Of a stretch of 64,000 bases of DNA, positions 8,266-15,615 are shown piece after piece. The position numbers and the translations under genes were made by a program. The DNA comes from Pelomonas sp051857475. Its GTDB lineage: Bacteria > Pseudomonadota > Gammaproteobacteria > Burkholderiales > Burkholderiaceae_C. Where the stretch lies: assembly GCF_051857475.1 (NCBI RefSeq), contig NZ_JBPZGZ010000003.1, forward strand, positions 558,001-622,000, read 5' to 3'. How positions within the stretch are numbered: the stretch's first letter is position 1; each line of letters begins with the position of its first letter. The notes under the pieces were generated by a model, which saw only the letters and a program-made list of their open reading frames with translations, was not told where the DNA came from and ran no database searches.

Positions 8266-8381
8266 TGGCCCTCACGCCTGAACAGCGCAAGGCCAACCGC
8301 CGTCTGGCGTTGATCCTGCTGTCGATTGCACTGGTCTTTGGCGTCGGCTTCGTCGCCAAGATGGTGATGCTGGCCCACTGA
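8265..8381 (+). CDS. Small membrane protein, putative cytochrome oxidase assembly peptide
   Basis: A 38-residue protein (MALTPEQRKANRRLALILLS...) with a basic N-terminal tail and one predicted membrane helix (about residues 13-34). Its ATG at 8265 shares the last A of the coxA TGA stop, and it ends 1 base before ctaG starts, so it is translated as part of the run. A short gene at this position, of this shape, is conserved in Burkholderiales cox operons as a 'cytochrome oxidase small assembly protein'. Its actual role is not established; a helper for insertion of subunit I or of CtaG is a guess from position. Confidence 0.8.
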   Translation: MALTPEQRKANRRLALILLSIALVFGVGFVAKMVMLAH

Positions 8382-8382
8382 C

Positions 8383-9000
8383 ATGCGCTTCCTGGCCGCC
8401 CTGCATCGCGACAACCGTCAGCTCTTCGTGAAGCTGGCGGTGGTCGTGGCGCTGATGTTCGGCTTCGGCTACGCGATGGTCCCGCTCTACAAGGCCATCT
8501 GCAATGCGCTCGGCATCAATGTGCTGTCGCTGGCCGAGAAGCAGACGCTGCTGGCCGAGAAGGGCGTGGCCAACGGCAATGGCCAGATCGACTTCAGCCG
8601 CGAGATCACGGTCGAGTTCGACACCAACGCGCGCGGCCCCTGGGACTTCAAGCCGGCGGTGCGCCACCTGACGGTGCACCCGGGCGAGCTGACCCAGGTC
8701 ATGTACGAGTTCAAGAACATCCAGGATCGGACCATGGCCGCCCAGGCCATCCCGAGCTATGCGCCGATGCAGGCGAGCGCGCATTTCAACAAGCTGGAAT
8801 GCTTCTGCTTCAACGAATACACGTTGAAGCCGGGCGAGAGCAAGCAGTGGCCGGTCGTGTTCGTCATCGACCCCAAGCTGCCCAAGGATGTGAAGACCAT
8901 CACCCTGTCCTACACCTTCTTCGAGGTGGCGGGCAAGGGCGGGGTCAAGCTCGGCCAGGCGCCCCAAAGCGGAAATTCGGGCAAGGGAGCCGCGCTGTGA
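8383..9000 (+). CDS. ctaG: Cytochrome c oxidase assembly protein CtaG (Cox11 family)
   Basis: Membrane-anchored copper chaperone that delivers copper to CuB of subunit I. The 205-residue protein has one N-terminal helix (about 16-36) followed by a periplasmic Ig-like domain. The Cox11 copper motif is present as LECFCFNEYTL (Cys-Phe-Cys-Phe), and the family segments YEFKNIQDRTMAAQAIPSYAP and KTITLSYTFFEV flank it. It sits directly after the 38-residue gene and overlaps the following DUF2970 gene by 4 bases. Confidence 0.96.
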   Translation: MRFLAALHRDNRQLFVKLAVVVALMFGFGYAMVPLYKAICNALGINVLSLAEKQTLLAEKGVANGNGQIDFSREITVEFDTNARGPWDFKPAVRHLTVHPGELTQVMYEFKNIQDRTMAAQAIPSYAPMQASAHFNKLECFCFNEYTLKPGESKQWPVVFVIDPKLPKDVKTITLSYTFFEVAGKGGVKLGQAPQSGNSGKGAAL

Positions 9001-9245
9001 GCAGTGACAAGCCAGGCCAGGATCTGAAGGAAGCGGTGGGCCGCAAGGCCTCCCTCGCCCAGACGATCTCGGCCGTGGCCTGGAGTTTTTTCGGCGTGCG
9101 CCGGGGCCGCGACCATGAGAACGACATGGCCAAGCTCAACCCGGTGCATGTGGTGATTGCGGGCGTGCTTGGTGCCGCCCTGTTTGTATTGATGCTGGTG
9201 CTGCTGGTCCGTTGGGTCATCGGCAGCGGCGTGGCGGCGGCCTGA
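8997..9245 (+). CDS. DUF2970 family membrane protein
   Basis: An 82-residue protein beginning at GTG 8997, which overlaps the ctaG stop (GTGA). It has an amphipathic N-terminal half containing SLAQTISAVAWSFFGVRRGRDHENDMAKLNP and one membrane helix near the C-terminus (about 52-76). This is the DUF2970 pattern, a family found almost only inside betaproteobacterial cox operons between ctaG and subunit III. No function is known. Tight coupling to ctaG suggests an oxidase assembly or stability role. The upstream ATGs in the same frame lie inside ctaG and are unlikely starts. Confidence 0.85.
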   Translation: MSSDKPGQDLKEAVGRKASLAQTISAVAWSFFGVRRGRDHENDMAKLNPVHVVIAGVLGAALFVLMLVLLVRWVIGSGVAAA

Positions 9246-9292
9246 CGGCCTGCCGCAACAAGGTTAGAACGAGCGAGAACTAGGAGAACGAC

Positions 9293-10177
9293 ATGTCGGC
9301 AACGACTACCCCGGGCAAGGCCCCGTACTACTTCGTCCCGGCGCCCTCGAGGCATCCGGTGATGGCCGCCACCGGCCTGTTCTTCGTCATCCTTGGCGCC
9401 GGCCAGTGGATCAACGGCCACGGCTGGGGCATGTACTCGCTGTTCGGCGGCCTGGCCTTCTGGGCCTTCGTGCTGCAGGCCTGGTTCCGTGACGCCATCA
9501 GCGAGAGCGAGGGCGGCCTCTACAGCGACCGCATCGACGTCTCCTTCCGCTGGAGCATGGGCTGGTTCATCTTCTCGGAGGTGATGTTCTTCGCCGCCTT
9601 CTTCGGCGCGCTGGGCTGGGCCCGCCTGTACTCGGTGCCGGAACTGGGCAGCCTGCAGAACGCGCTGCTGTGGCCCGACTTCAAGGCCATCTGGCCGAGC
9701 ACCGCCGCGGGCTTCACCGCTGCGCCGGCCGGCACGGTCGAGGCCTTCAGCACCATGGGCCCCTGGCCCATCCCGACGATCAACACGGCGCTGCTGCTGA
9801 CCTCGGGCATCACGCTGACCATCGCCCACCATGCGCTGATCGCCGGCAACCGCGGCAAGACCATCGCCTGGATGTGGATCACGGTGCTGCTGGGCGCGAC
9901 CTTCGTCGGCTTCCAGGCCTACGAATACCACCACGCCTACACCGAGCTGAACCTGAAGCTGAACTCGGGCATCTACGGCTCGACCTTCTTCATGCTGACG
10001 GGCTTTCACGGCTTCCACGTCTGCGTGGGCGCGCTGATGCTGCTGTTCATCACCATCCGCCTGATGAAGGGCCACTTCACGCCCGAGCGCCACTTCGGCT
10101 TCGAAGGTGCCGCCTGGTACTGGCACTTCGTGGACGTGGTCTGGCTGGGCCTGTACATCATCGTCTACTGGATGTGA
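9293..10177 (+). CDS. coxC: Cytochrome c oxidase subunit III
   Basis: Non-catalytic membrane subunit that stabilises the oxidase and bounds the O2 channel. The 294-residue product starts MSATTTPGKAPYYFVPAPSRHPVMAATGLFF and shows seven hydrophobic helices. The subunit III signatures are VSFRWSMGWFIFSEVMFFAAFFGA, FTEL-like YTELNLKLNSGIYGSTFFMLTGFHGFHV, and the C-terminal WYWHFVDVVWLGLYIIVYW. A good Shine-Dalgarno (AGGAGA) precedes the ATG. Two hairpins follow it, the second a strong terminator. Confidence 0.97.
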   Translation: MSATTTPGKAPYYFVPAPSRHPVMAATGLFFVILGAGQWINGHGWGMYSLFGGLAFWAFVLQAWFRDAISESEGGLYSDRIDVSFRWSMGWFIFSEVMFFAAFFGALGWARLYSVPELGSLQNALLWPDFKAIWPSTAAGFTAAPAGTVEAFSTMGPWPIPTINTALLLTSGITLTIAHHALIAGNRGKTIAWMWITVLLGATFVGFQAYEYHHAYTELNLKLNSGIYGSTFFMLTGFHGFHVCVGALMLLFITIRLMKGHFTPERHFGFEGAAWYWHFVDVVWLGLYIIVYWM

Positions 10178-10183
10178 TCGTGG

Positions 10184-10209
10184 AGGGAGGGCCTGTGCAG
10201 GCCCTCCCT
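10184..10209 (+). other. Perfect 12-bp hairpin after coxC
   Basis: AGGGAGGGCCTG/CAGGCCCTCCCT with a 2-base loop lies 7 bases after the subunit III stop and has no T-run. It could be a 3' end stabiliser or the base of a two-part termination signal together with the stem at 10224. Confidence 0.6.
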
Positions 10210-10223
10210 TCACCCACAATGAG

Positions 10224-10251
10224 AAAGCGCCGCAGTCGCGGCGCTTTTTTT
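10224..10251. terminator. Bidirectional intrinsic terminator
   Basis: Perfect 10-bp stem AAAGCGCCGC/GCGGCGCTTT with a 4-base loop and a run of seven T. It ends the coxBA...C transcript on the plus strand. Its A-rich left side lets it act on the convergent minus-strand gene ending at 10250 too. Confidence 0.9.
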
Positions 10252-10468
10252 ATGCAGATTTCACCGGCAGGCCCGTCGGCTGTATCCAGCCCATCTTCCA
10301 GCTCAGCAGGATGATGAGAAAGAGCGTCACCGACACGGCGACCCGCACCGCCAGCGCGCGAGCCATGTTGGGACTTTTCTTGTTGCCGCCCTTGCGCAGC
10401 ATGAAGAAGCCGGCGGCGGCGAGGGCGCCGAGGATGCCGATGAAGGCGACCAGGATCACGAATTTCAT
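10250..10468 (-). CDS. DUF2909 family twin-helix membrane protein
   Basis: A 72-residue protein with two membrane helices (about 3-23 and 42-62) joined by a basic linker (RKGGNKKSPNMARALAVR). This matches the DUF2909 family ('twin transmembrane protein'), which in betaproteobacteria sits between coxC and SURF1 on the opposite strand, as here. Function is unknown; an oxidase assembly link is suggested only by that conserved position. It is divergent from SURF1 with 30 bases between the starts, so the two promoters must overlap. Confidence 0.8.
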   Translation of the reverse strand: MKFVILVAFIGILGALAAAGFFMLRKGGNKKSPNMARALAVRVAVSVTLFLIILLSWKMGWIQPTGLPVKSA

Positions 10469-10498
10469 GGGGTCGAATTATCCGCGCGAGGTCGGTTC

Positions 10499-11206
10499 AT
10501 GACGGGCCGCCGTTGGCTGGTGCTGCTGGCGGCCCTGCTGTCCGCGGCGCTGACGGCCCGGCTGGGCGTCTGGCAGCTCGACCGCGCCGCGCAGAAGATC
10601 GCCTTGCAGGCCGCCATCGACGCCGAGGCGGGCAAGTCAGCCCTGGCCAATGCTGAACTGGGCAGCCGCGAGCAGTTGCACCGCCGCGTGGTCTTGCGCG
10701 GCCATTGGGTGGCCGAGCGCACCGTCTGGCTGGACAACCGGCCCATGGACGGCCACACCGGCTTCTTCGTCGTCACGCCGCTGCGCCTGGCCGGCCGCGA
10801 TGATGTCATCCTCGTGCAACGCGGCTGGGCACCGCGCAACCAGCTGGACCGGCAGCAGTTGCCGCCGCTGGCCACGTCCACCGGCGAGGTCGTTGTGCAA
10901 GGCCGGCTGGCGGCCTCGCCCTCCCGGCTTTATGAGCTCGGCGAAGGCTCGCCCGGCGCGATCCGGCAAAATCTCGATCCTGCGGCCTTTGCCGTCGAGT
11001 CCGGCCTGAAGCTGCTGCCGCTGACCGTCGTGCAGGCCGCCGCCGATTCGCCCGACGACACGCTGCTGCGCCATTGGCCGGCGCCCGATCTCGGCCTGCA
11101 GAAACACTATGGCTATGCCTTTCAATGGTTCGCGCTCTGCGCGCTGATCGTCGGTCTCTATGTCTGGTTCCAACTCCTCCGTCCCCGCCTCCGCCAGCAG
11201 CCCTGA
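10499..11206 (+). CDS. SURF1 family cytochrome oxidase assembly protein
   Basis: SURF1/Shy1 proteins bind heme A and help insert it into subunit I. The 235-residue product has an N-terminal helix (about 6-22) ending in the family motif LGVWQLDRAAQK. The periplasmic domain has WLDNRPMDGHTGFFVVTPL and VLVQRGWAPR-like IILVQRGWAPRN segments. A C-terminal helix is preceded by KHYGYAFQWFALCALI, the conserved SURF1 end. Length is normal. The next gene begins 47 bases before its end, so the two are translationally coupled. Confidence 0.93.
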   Translation: MTGRRWLVLLAALLSAALTARLGVWQLDRAAQKIALQAAIDAEAGKSALANAELGSREQLHRRVVLRGHWVAERTVWLDNRPMDGHTGFFVVTPLRLAGRDDVILVQRGWAPRNQLDRQQLPPLATSTGEVVVQGRLAASPSRLYELGEGSPGAIRQNLDPAAFAVESGLKLLPLTVVQAAADSPDDTLLRHWPAPDLGLQKHYGYAFQWFALCALIVGLYVWFQLLRPRLRQQP

Positions 11207-11855
11207 ACCGTTGAGCTTCGCGGTGCACAGCCTGCCCGACCCGCAGGCCACTGCACAGCAGCGCGTGGGCCGCTGGAAGATGCTGCTGGTGATGGCCATG
11301 TGCGCCGCGCCGGTGGTGGGCTCCTACTTCACCTTCTACGTGCTCAAGCCGCGCGGCTCGGCCAACTACGAGTTGCTTGCGCCCGTCGTCGAGATGCCGG
11401 CCGACCTGCCGCTGACCGACCTGCAAGGCGCTACCGTGGCGCCGAAGTCGCTGCATGGCCAGTGGCTGCTGGTGGTGGCCCAGCCCGCGGCTTGCCCCGA
11501 GGCCTGCGAGCGCCAGCTCTATGTGCAGCGCCAACTGCGCGAGATGCTGGGCAAGGAGCGCGGCCGCGTGGACAAGGTCTGGCTGGTGCCGGGCGACGCC
11601 GTCCCCAACGCCAAGCTGCTGGCCGCCCTGAGCCAGAAGGGTGCCGAAGTGACCGTGCTGCGCGTGCCCCAGGACCGCCTGGAAGCCTGGCTCAAGCCGG
11701 CCGCCGGCAAGACGCTGGCCGACCACTTCTTCCTTGTCGACCCCATGGGCAACTGGATGGAGCGCGCTCCCGCCGACCCCGAGCCCAAGAAGCTCAAGGC
11801 CGACCTCGACAAGGTGCTGCGCGCCAGCGCCAGCTGGGATACGGCCGGCCGATGA
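11160..11855 (+). CDS. Membrane-anchored SCO/thioredoxin-like protein of the cox operon
   Basis: A 231-residue protein with a cytosolic tail, one membrane helix (about 41-61) and a periplasmic domain. I see a CxxxC pair (C112 and C116 in ACPEACERQL) and a later histidine in LADHFFLVDPMGNW (H189). This spacing copies the copper ligands of SCO1/SenC proteins (CxxxC plus a distal His), although overall similarity to SCO is low. Homologues are usually labelled vaguely as oxidase-associated membrane proteins. It overlaps SURF1 by 47 bases and ctaA by 4 (ATGA). A thiol-redox or copper-delivery role to CuA is my inference. Confidence 0.75.
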   Translation: MSGSNSSVPASASSPEPLSFAVHSLPDPQATAQQRVGRWKMLLVMAMCAAPVVGSYFTFYVLKPRGSANYELLAPVVEMPADLPLTDLQGATVAPKSLHGQWLLVVAQPAACPEACERQLYVQRQLREMLGKERGRVDKVWLVPGDAVPNAKLLAALSQKGAEVTVLRVPQDRLEAWLKPAAGKTLADHFFLVDPMGNWMERAPADPEPKKLKADLDKVLRASASWDTAGR

Positions 11856-12952
11856 ACGAGCTGCTGCTCCCGCTGGGCCAGGTCGCCGCCATCGGCGGCG
11901 CGGTGGCCCTTGGCCCGCTGATCTGGTGGCGCCAGCGCTCGCGTGCGAACACGCCGGCTGGGCGGCTGCGCGCGCTGACGCTGCTGACGCTGTTCCTGAC
12001 CTTCGACCTCATCGTCTTCGGTGCCTTCACGCGCCTGACCGACTCGGGCCTGGGCTGTCCCGACTGGCCCGGCTGCTACAGCGCGGCCAGTCCCGTCGGC
12101 GCGCACGAGCACATCGAGGCGGCGCAGACGGCGATGCCGACCGGCCCGGTGACGCATGGCAAAGCCTGGATCGAGATGGTCCACCGCTACCTCGCCAGCG
12201 GCGTGGGCCTGCTCATCCTCGTCATGACGGTGCTGAGCTGGCGGCTGAAGCGCCAGACACGGACAAAGGGCGGCGAGGGGACCCCGTCGCCCTGGCTGCC
12301 GACGTTGACGCTGCTGTGGGTCTGCGTGCAGGGCGCTTTTGGCGCGCTGACCGTCACGATGAAGCTCTTCCCGGCCATCGTCACCCTGCACCTGCTGTTC
12401 GGGCTGGGACTCTTGATGCTGCTGGCTTGGCAGGGCGAGGCCTTCGCGCCGCAGCGCATCGTCGTGCCGCGCTGGCTGCGCGCTGCCGTGGCTGCGGTCC
12501 TGCTGCTGGCCCTGCTGCAGGTCGCCCTGGGCGGTTGGGTCAGCACCAACTACGCGGTGCTGGCCTGCGACGAGTTCCCGACCTGCCATGGCGGCGAGTG
12601 GTGGCCGCATCTGGACTTCGCCCAGGGCTTCCAGCTCTGGCGCGAACTGGGCCAGCGTGCCGACGGCGGCTATCTCGGTTTCGAGGCCCTCGCGGCCATC
12701 CACATGGCCCACCGCATCGGCGCCGGCTTCGTCTTCGCTGCCATCCTGGCGCTAGCCTGGTGGCTGCGCCAGACAGCACCGCAGTGGTCGCGCTGGCTGC
12801 TTGCCGCCGCCGGCTGGCAACTGGCCTCGGGCCTGTCCAATGTCGTGCTCGACTGGCCCATCGTTGCCGCCCTCGCCCACACCGCAGGTGCCGCCATGCT
12901 GCTGGCCCTGCTCACCACCTTGCTTGCGCGCCTGAAGCGCGCCGGATCCTGA
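11852..12952 (+). CDS. ctaA: Heme A synthase (COX15/CtaA)
   Basis: Oxidises the C8 methyl group of heme O to give heme A, in the inner membrane. The 366-residue protein has eight helices and the expected histidine/tryptophan motifs: FGAFTRLTDSGLGCPDWPGCYS, EMVHRYLASGVGL, TLHLLFGLGLL and IHMAHRIGAGFVF. An internal cysteine pair (C-DEFPTC in VLACDEFPTCHGGEWWP) matches the type of CtaA with a periplasmic disulfide. The ATG at 11852 overlaps the preceding stop (ATGA). An upstream reading to 11300 in this frame is only the shadow of the preceding gene. Confidence 0.95.
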   Translation: MNELLLPLGQVAAIGGAVALGPLIWWRQRSRANTPAGRLRALTLLTLFLTFDLIVFGAFTRLTDSGLGCPDWPGCYSAASPVGAHEHIEAAQTAMPTGPVTHGKAWIEMVHRYLASGVGLLILVMTVLSWRLKRQTRTKGGEGTPSPWLPTLTLLWVCVQGAFGALTVTMKLFPAIVTLHLLFGLGLLMLLAWQGEAFAPQRIVVPRWLRAAVAAVLLLALLQVALGGWVSTNYAVLACDEFPTCHGGEWWPHLDFAQGFQLWRELGQRADGGYLGFEALAAIHMAHRIGAGFVFAAILALAWWLRQTAPQWSRWLLAAAGWQLASGLSNVVLDWPIVAALAHTAGAAMLLALLTTLLARLKRAGS

Positions 12953-12954
12953 CC

Positions 12955-13860
12955 ATGGCTTCCACGTCCACCGCCAGTGCCCTCGTGCACAGCCCGCGCT
13001 GGCAGCAGTTCTACCAGCTGACCAAGCCGCGCGTCGTCCAGCTCATCGTCTTCTGCGCCGCCATCGGCATGGCCCTGGCCGTGCCGGGCCTGCCCGACCT
13101 GCAGCAGGCCCTGACCATGCTGGCCGCGGTCGCCGGCATCTGGCTGGTGGCCGGTGCGGCCGCCGCCTTCAATTGCCTGATCGAGGACGGCATCGACGCG
13201 CGCATGAAGCGCACCGCCTGGCGCGCCACGGCCAAGGGCGAGCTCAGCCGCCCGCAGACCCTGGCCTTCTCGGCCCTGCTGTGCGGCATCGGCATGGCCA
13301 TCCTGGGTGTCTACGTCAACCTGCTGACCATGTGGCTGACCCTCGCCACCTTCGTCGGCTACGCCATCGTCTACACCGTCATCCTGAAGCCGACGACACC
13401 GCAGAACATCGTCATCGGGGGCGCCTCGGGCGCCATGCCGCCGGTGCTGGGCTGGGCCGCGATGCGCGGCGACGTGGGTTTCGAGGCCTGGCTGCTCTGC
13501 CTCATCATCTTCCTGTGGACGCCGCCGCACTTCTGGGCCCTGGCCCTGTACCGCGCCGAGGACTACGCCCGCGCCGGCCTGCCCATGCTGCCCGTCACCC
13601 ACGGCAACGACTACACCCGGCTGCAGATCCTGCTCTACACCTGGGTGCTGCTGGCGGCCACGCTGCTGCCCTTCCTGACCGGCATGAGCGGCTGGTTCTA
13701 CCTGGTCGCCGCGGTGGCGCTGGGCCTGGGCTTTTGCGCCTATGGCTTCCGGCTGTGGCGGTCCTATTCCGAGATGCTGGCGCGCCGGACCTTCTGGTTC
13801 TCCATCTGGTATCTGTCGCTGCTGTTCGCGGCCCTGTTGATCGACCACTACATCGCATGA
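12955..13860 (+). CDS. ctaB: Protoheme IX farnesyltransferase (heme O synthase)
   Basis: UbiA-family membrane enzyme that adds a farnesyl group to protoheme IX to make heme O, the substrate of CtaA just upstream. The 301-residue product shows the prenyltransferase motif NCLIEDGIDARMKRTAWR (N-x3-D-x2-D-x4-R). The second aspartate-rich loop and the segment LWTPPHFWALALYRAEDYARAGLPMLPV follow. Also known as cyoE. It begins 2 bases after ctaA and its stop overlaps the start of the SCO gene. Confidence 0.97.
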   Translation: MASTSTASALVHSPRWQQFYQLTKPRVVQLIVFCAAIGMALAVPGLPDLQQALTMLAAVAGIWLVAGAAAAFNCLIEDGIDARMKRTAWRATAKGELSRPQTLAFSALLCGIGMAILGVYVNLLTMWLTLATFVGYAIVYTVILKPTTPQNIVIGGASGAMPPVLGWAAMRGDVGFEAWLLCLIIFLWTPPHFWALALYRAEDYARAGLPMLPVTHGNDYTRLQILLYTWVLLAATLLPFLTGMSGWFYLVAAVALGLGFCAYGFRLWRSYSEMLARRTFWFSIWYLSLLFAALLIDHYIA

Positions 13861-14474
13861 TGAACACCCGTCGTTTCGCGCTGGCTGCGCTCGCCGCCTC
13901 CTCGCTGGTTTTCCTTGCTGCCTGCCAGAAGTCGGGTCCCGACAAGCCGGCCTTCAAGGGCATCGACCTGACCGGCGCCGAGTACGCCCGCACCCTCAAC
14001 CTGACCGACCAGGACGGCCGCGCCCGCTCCCTGGCCGACTTCAAGGGCAAGGTGCTGGTGGTCTTCTTCGGCTACACCCAGTGCCCCGACGTTTGCCCGA
14101 CGACCATGGCCGAGGTGGCCGAGGTCAAGCGCAGCCTGGGCGCCGATGGCGACAAGGTGCAGGGCGTCTTCGTCACCATCGACCCCGAACGCGACACCGC
14201 CCAGCTGTTGAAGGCCTATCTGGCCAGCTTCGACCCCAGCTTCGTCGGCCTGCGCGGCAGCGAGGAGCAGACCCAGGCCGCCGCCAAGGAGTTCAAGGTC
14301 TTCTTCGCCAAGGTGCCGGGCAAGACGCCCGAGACCTACACCATGGACCACACGGCCGCCAGCTTCATCTTCGACACCGAGGGCCGGGTGCGCGTCTATG
14401 CCCGCTATGGCGCCGGTGCCCAGCCGCTGGCGGACGACATCAAGCTGCTGCTGGCCGAGGCTGGCAAGAAATGA
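13857..14474 (+). CDS. SCO1/SenC family copper chaperone lipoprotein
   Basis: Delivers copper to, and reduces, the CuA site of oxidase subunit II in the periplasm. The 205-residue product has a lipoprotein signal with lipobox LAAC (lipidated C23), so it is membrane-tethered. The thioredoxin fold has the SCO copper ligands CPDVCP (C76 and C80) and the distal histidine in YTMDHTAASF (H165). Start ATG 13857 is followed directly by a second ATG at 13860; both overlap the ctaB stop. It is the last gene of the run and is followed by a strong terminator. Confidence 0.95.
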   Translation: MMNTRRFALAALAASSLVFLAACQKSGPDKPAFKGIDLTGAEYARTLNLTDQDGRARSLADFKGKVLVVFFGYTQCPDVCPTTMAEVAEVKRSLGADGDKVQGVFVTIDPERDTAQLLKAYLASFDPSFVGLRGSEEQTQAAAKEFKVFFAKVPGKTPETYTMDHTAASFIFDTEGRVRVYARYGAGAQPLADDIKLLLAEAGKK

Positions 14475-14475
14475 A

Positions 14476-14499
14476 AAAAGGCCCCTGACGGGGCCTTTT
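14476..14499. terminator. Bidirectional terminator between SCO gene and rpoH
   Basis: Perfect 10-bp stem AAAAGGCCCC/GGGGCCTTTT with a 4-base loop (TGAC). It has T-runs on both strands and lies between convergent genes, so it can stop transcription from both sides. Confidence 0.92.
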
Positions 14500-14518
14500 G
14501 CTTGGCGGGTGCTGAAGA

Positions 14519-15436
14519 TCAGGCCGCTTCGGTGAGCGCCTTCTTCATCTTCTTCATCGCCGCGACCTCGATCTGGCGGATGCGCTCGGCCGACACGCCG
14601 TATTCGGCGGCCAGCTCGTGCAGCGTCATGCCGCCCGAGGCGTCGTCGTTGACCTTCAGCCAGCGCTCTTCGACGATGCGGCGGCTGCGCGGGTCCAGCA
14701 CGTCCAGCGCGCGCTGGATGCCGTCGCCGGCCAGCGAGTCGCGCGAGCGGGCCTCGATGACGCGGGTGGGCTCATGGCTGTCGTCGGCCAGATAGGCGAT
14801 GGGGGCGAAGCTCTCACCGTCGTCGTCGGTCTGCGGCTCCAGGGCCACGTCGCCGCCCGACAGGCGGGTCTCCATCTCGAGCACTTCCTCGCGCTTGACG
14901 TTGAGCTCACGGGCGACATGGGCCACCTCGGCTTCGCTCAGCGTGTTGCGGTGCGTCTGGCCCTCGGCCTGGTCGGCCTTGAGCTGGTGCTTCATCGAGC
15001 GCAGGTTGAAGAACAGCTTGCGCTGGGCCTTGGTCGTCGCGACCTTGACCATGCGCCAGTTCTTCAGGATGTACTCGTGGATCTCGGCCTTGATCCAGTG
15101 CATGGCGTAGCTGACCAGGCGCACGCCTTGATCCGGGTCGAAGCGCTTGACGGCCTTCATCAGGCCGACATTGCCTTCCTGGATCAGGTCGCCCTGGGGC
15201 AGGCCATAGCCCATGTACTGGCGGGAGATGGACACCACCAGGCGCAGGTGCGACAGCACCATGCGGCCGGCGGCTTCGAGGTCGCCCTTGTCGCGCAGGC
15301 TGCGCGCAGCGGAACCTTCTTCCTCGGCCGTCAGCAGCGGCAGGCGGTTGACGGCGGAGATGTATGCGTCCAGATTGCCCAGCGAGGGCACGAGGGCCCA
15401 GGGGTCGCGGACGGCAATGGCAGAAGAAGCGGACAT
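14519..15436 (-). CDS. rpoH: RNA polymerase heat-shock sigma factor RpoH (sigma-32)
   Basis: Directs RNA polymerase to heat-shock promoters. The 305-residue protein has the region 2 motifs LVVSISRQYMGYGLPQGDLIQEGNVGLMKAVKRFDP and VRLVSYAMHWIKAEIHEYI. It has the RpoH-specific segment QRKLFFNLR (the RpoH box, involved in chaperone control) and a region 4 helix-turn-helix LHELAAEYGVSAERIRQIE. Length is normal (E. coli 284). The promoter region carries a perfect CIRCE operator at 15488-15514, so repression by HrcA is expected on top of the usual post-transcriptional control. It converges with the cox operon. Confidence 0.97.
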   Translation of the reverse strand: MSASSAIAVRDPWALVPSLGNLDAYISAVNRLPLLTAEEEGSAARSLRDKGDLEAAGRMVLSHLRLVVSISRQYMGYGLPQGDLIQEGNVGLMKAVKRFDPDQGVRLVSYAMHWIKAEIHEYILKNWRMVKVATTKAQRKLFFNLRSMKHQLKADQAEGQTHRNTLSEAEVAHVARELNVKREEVLEMETRLSGGDVALEPQTDDDGESFAPIAYLADDSHEPTRVIEARSRDSLAGDGIQRALDVLDPRSRRIVEERWLKVNDDASGGMTLHELAAEYGVSAERIRQIEVAAMKKMKKALTEAA

Positions 15437-15484
15437 CGTCTTGAATCCTTGCTAACCGCAGCGCGGAATGCCGCGGTGAACGAG

Positions 15485-15514
15485 ATATTAGCACTCCACT
15501 TGGGCGAGTGCTAA
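15485..15514 (-). promoter_or_regulatory. Candidate rpoH promoter embedded in the operator
   Basis: On the minus strand TTAGCA (15514-15509) and TAATAT (15490-15485) are separated by 18 bases, a plausible but imperfect sigma-70 promoter. The pair coincides with the CIRCE element, so bound HrcA would block polymerase. The transcript would start about 40 bases before the rpoH ATG. Confidence 0.5.
15488..15514. promoter_or_regulatory. CIRCE operator (HrcA binding site)
   Basis: TTAGCACTC at 15488-15496 and GAGTGCTAA at 15506-15514 are a perfect 9-bp inverted repeat with a 9-base spacer. This is exactly the CIRCE consensus bound by the heat-shock repressor HrcA, which normally sits before groESL or dnaK. 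Its inner edge is 51 bases before the rpoH start. Confidence 0.93.
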
Positions 15515-15615
15515 GTCAGACGATGACTCGTTTGGAATGCAATGTTTCTCAGGTTGAAACAGTGGGCGACCGCTAACTTCCAGGCATGCCGAATGCCGGA
15601 AACCGGGGCTGTGCT

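Noticed and set aside
8799..8996. Longer N-terminal form of the DUF2970 protein
   Set aside because: The extension lies entirely inside ctaG in another frame and is low-complexity; the GTG at 8997 gives the family length.
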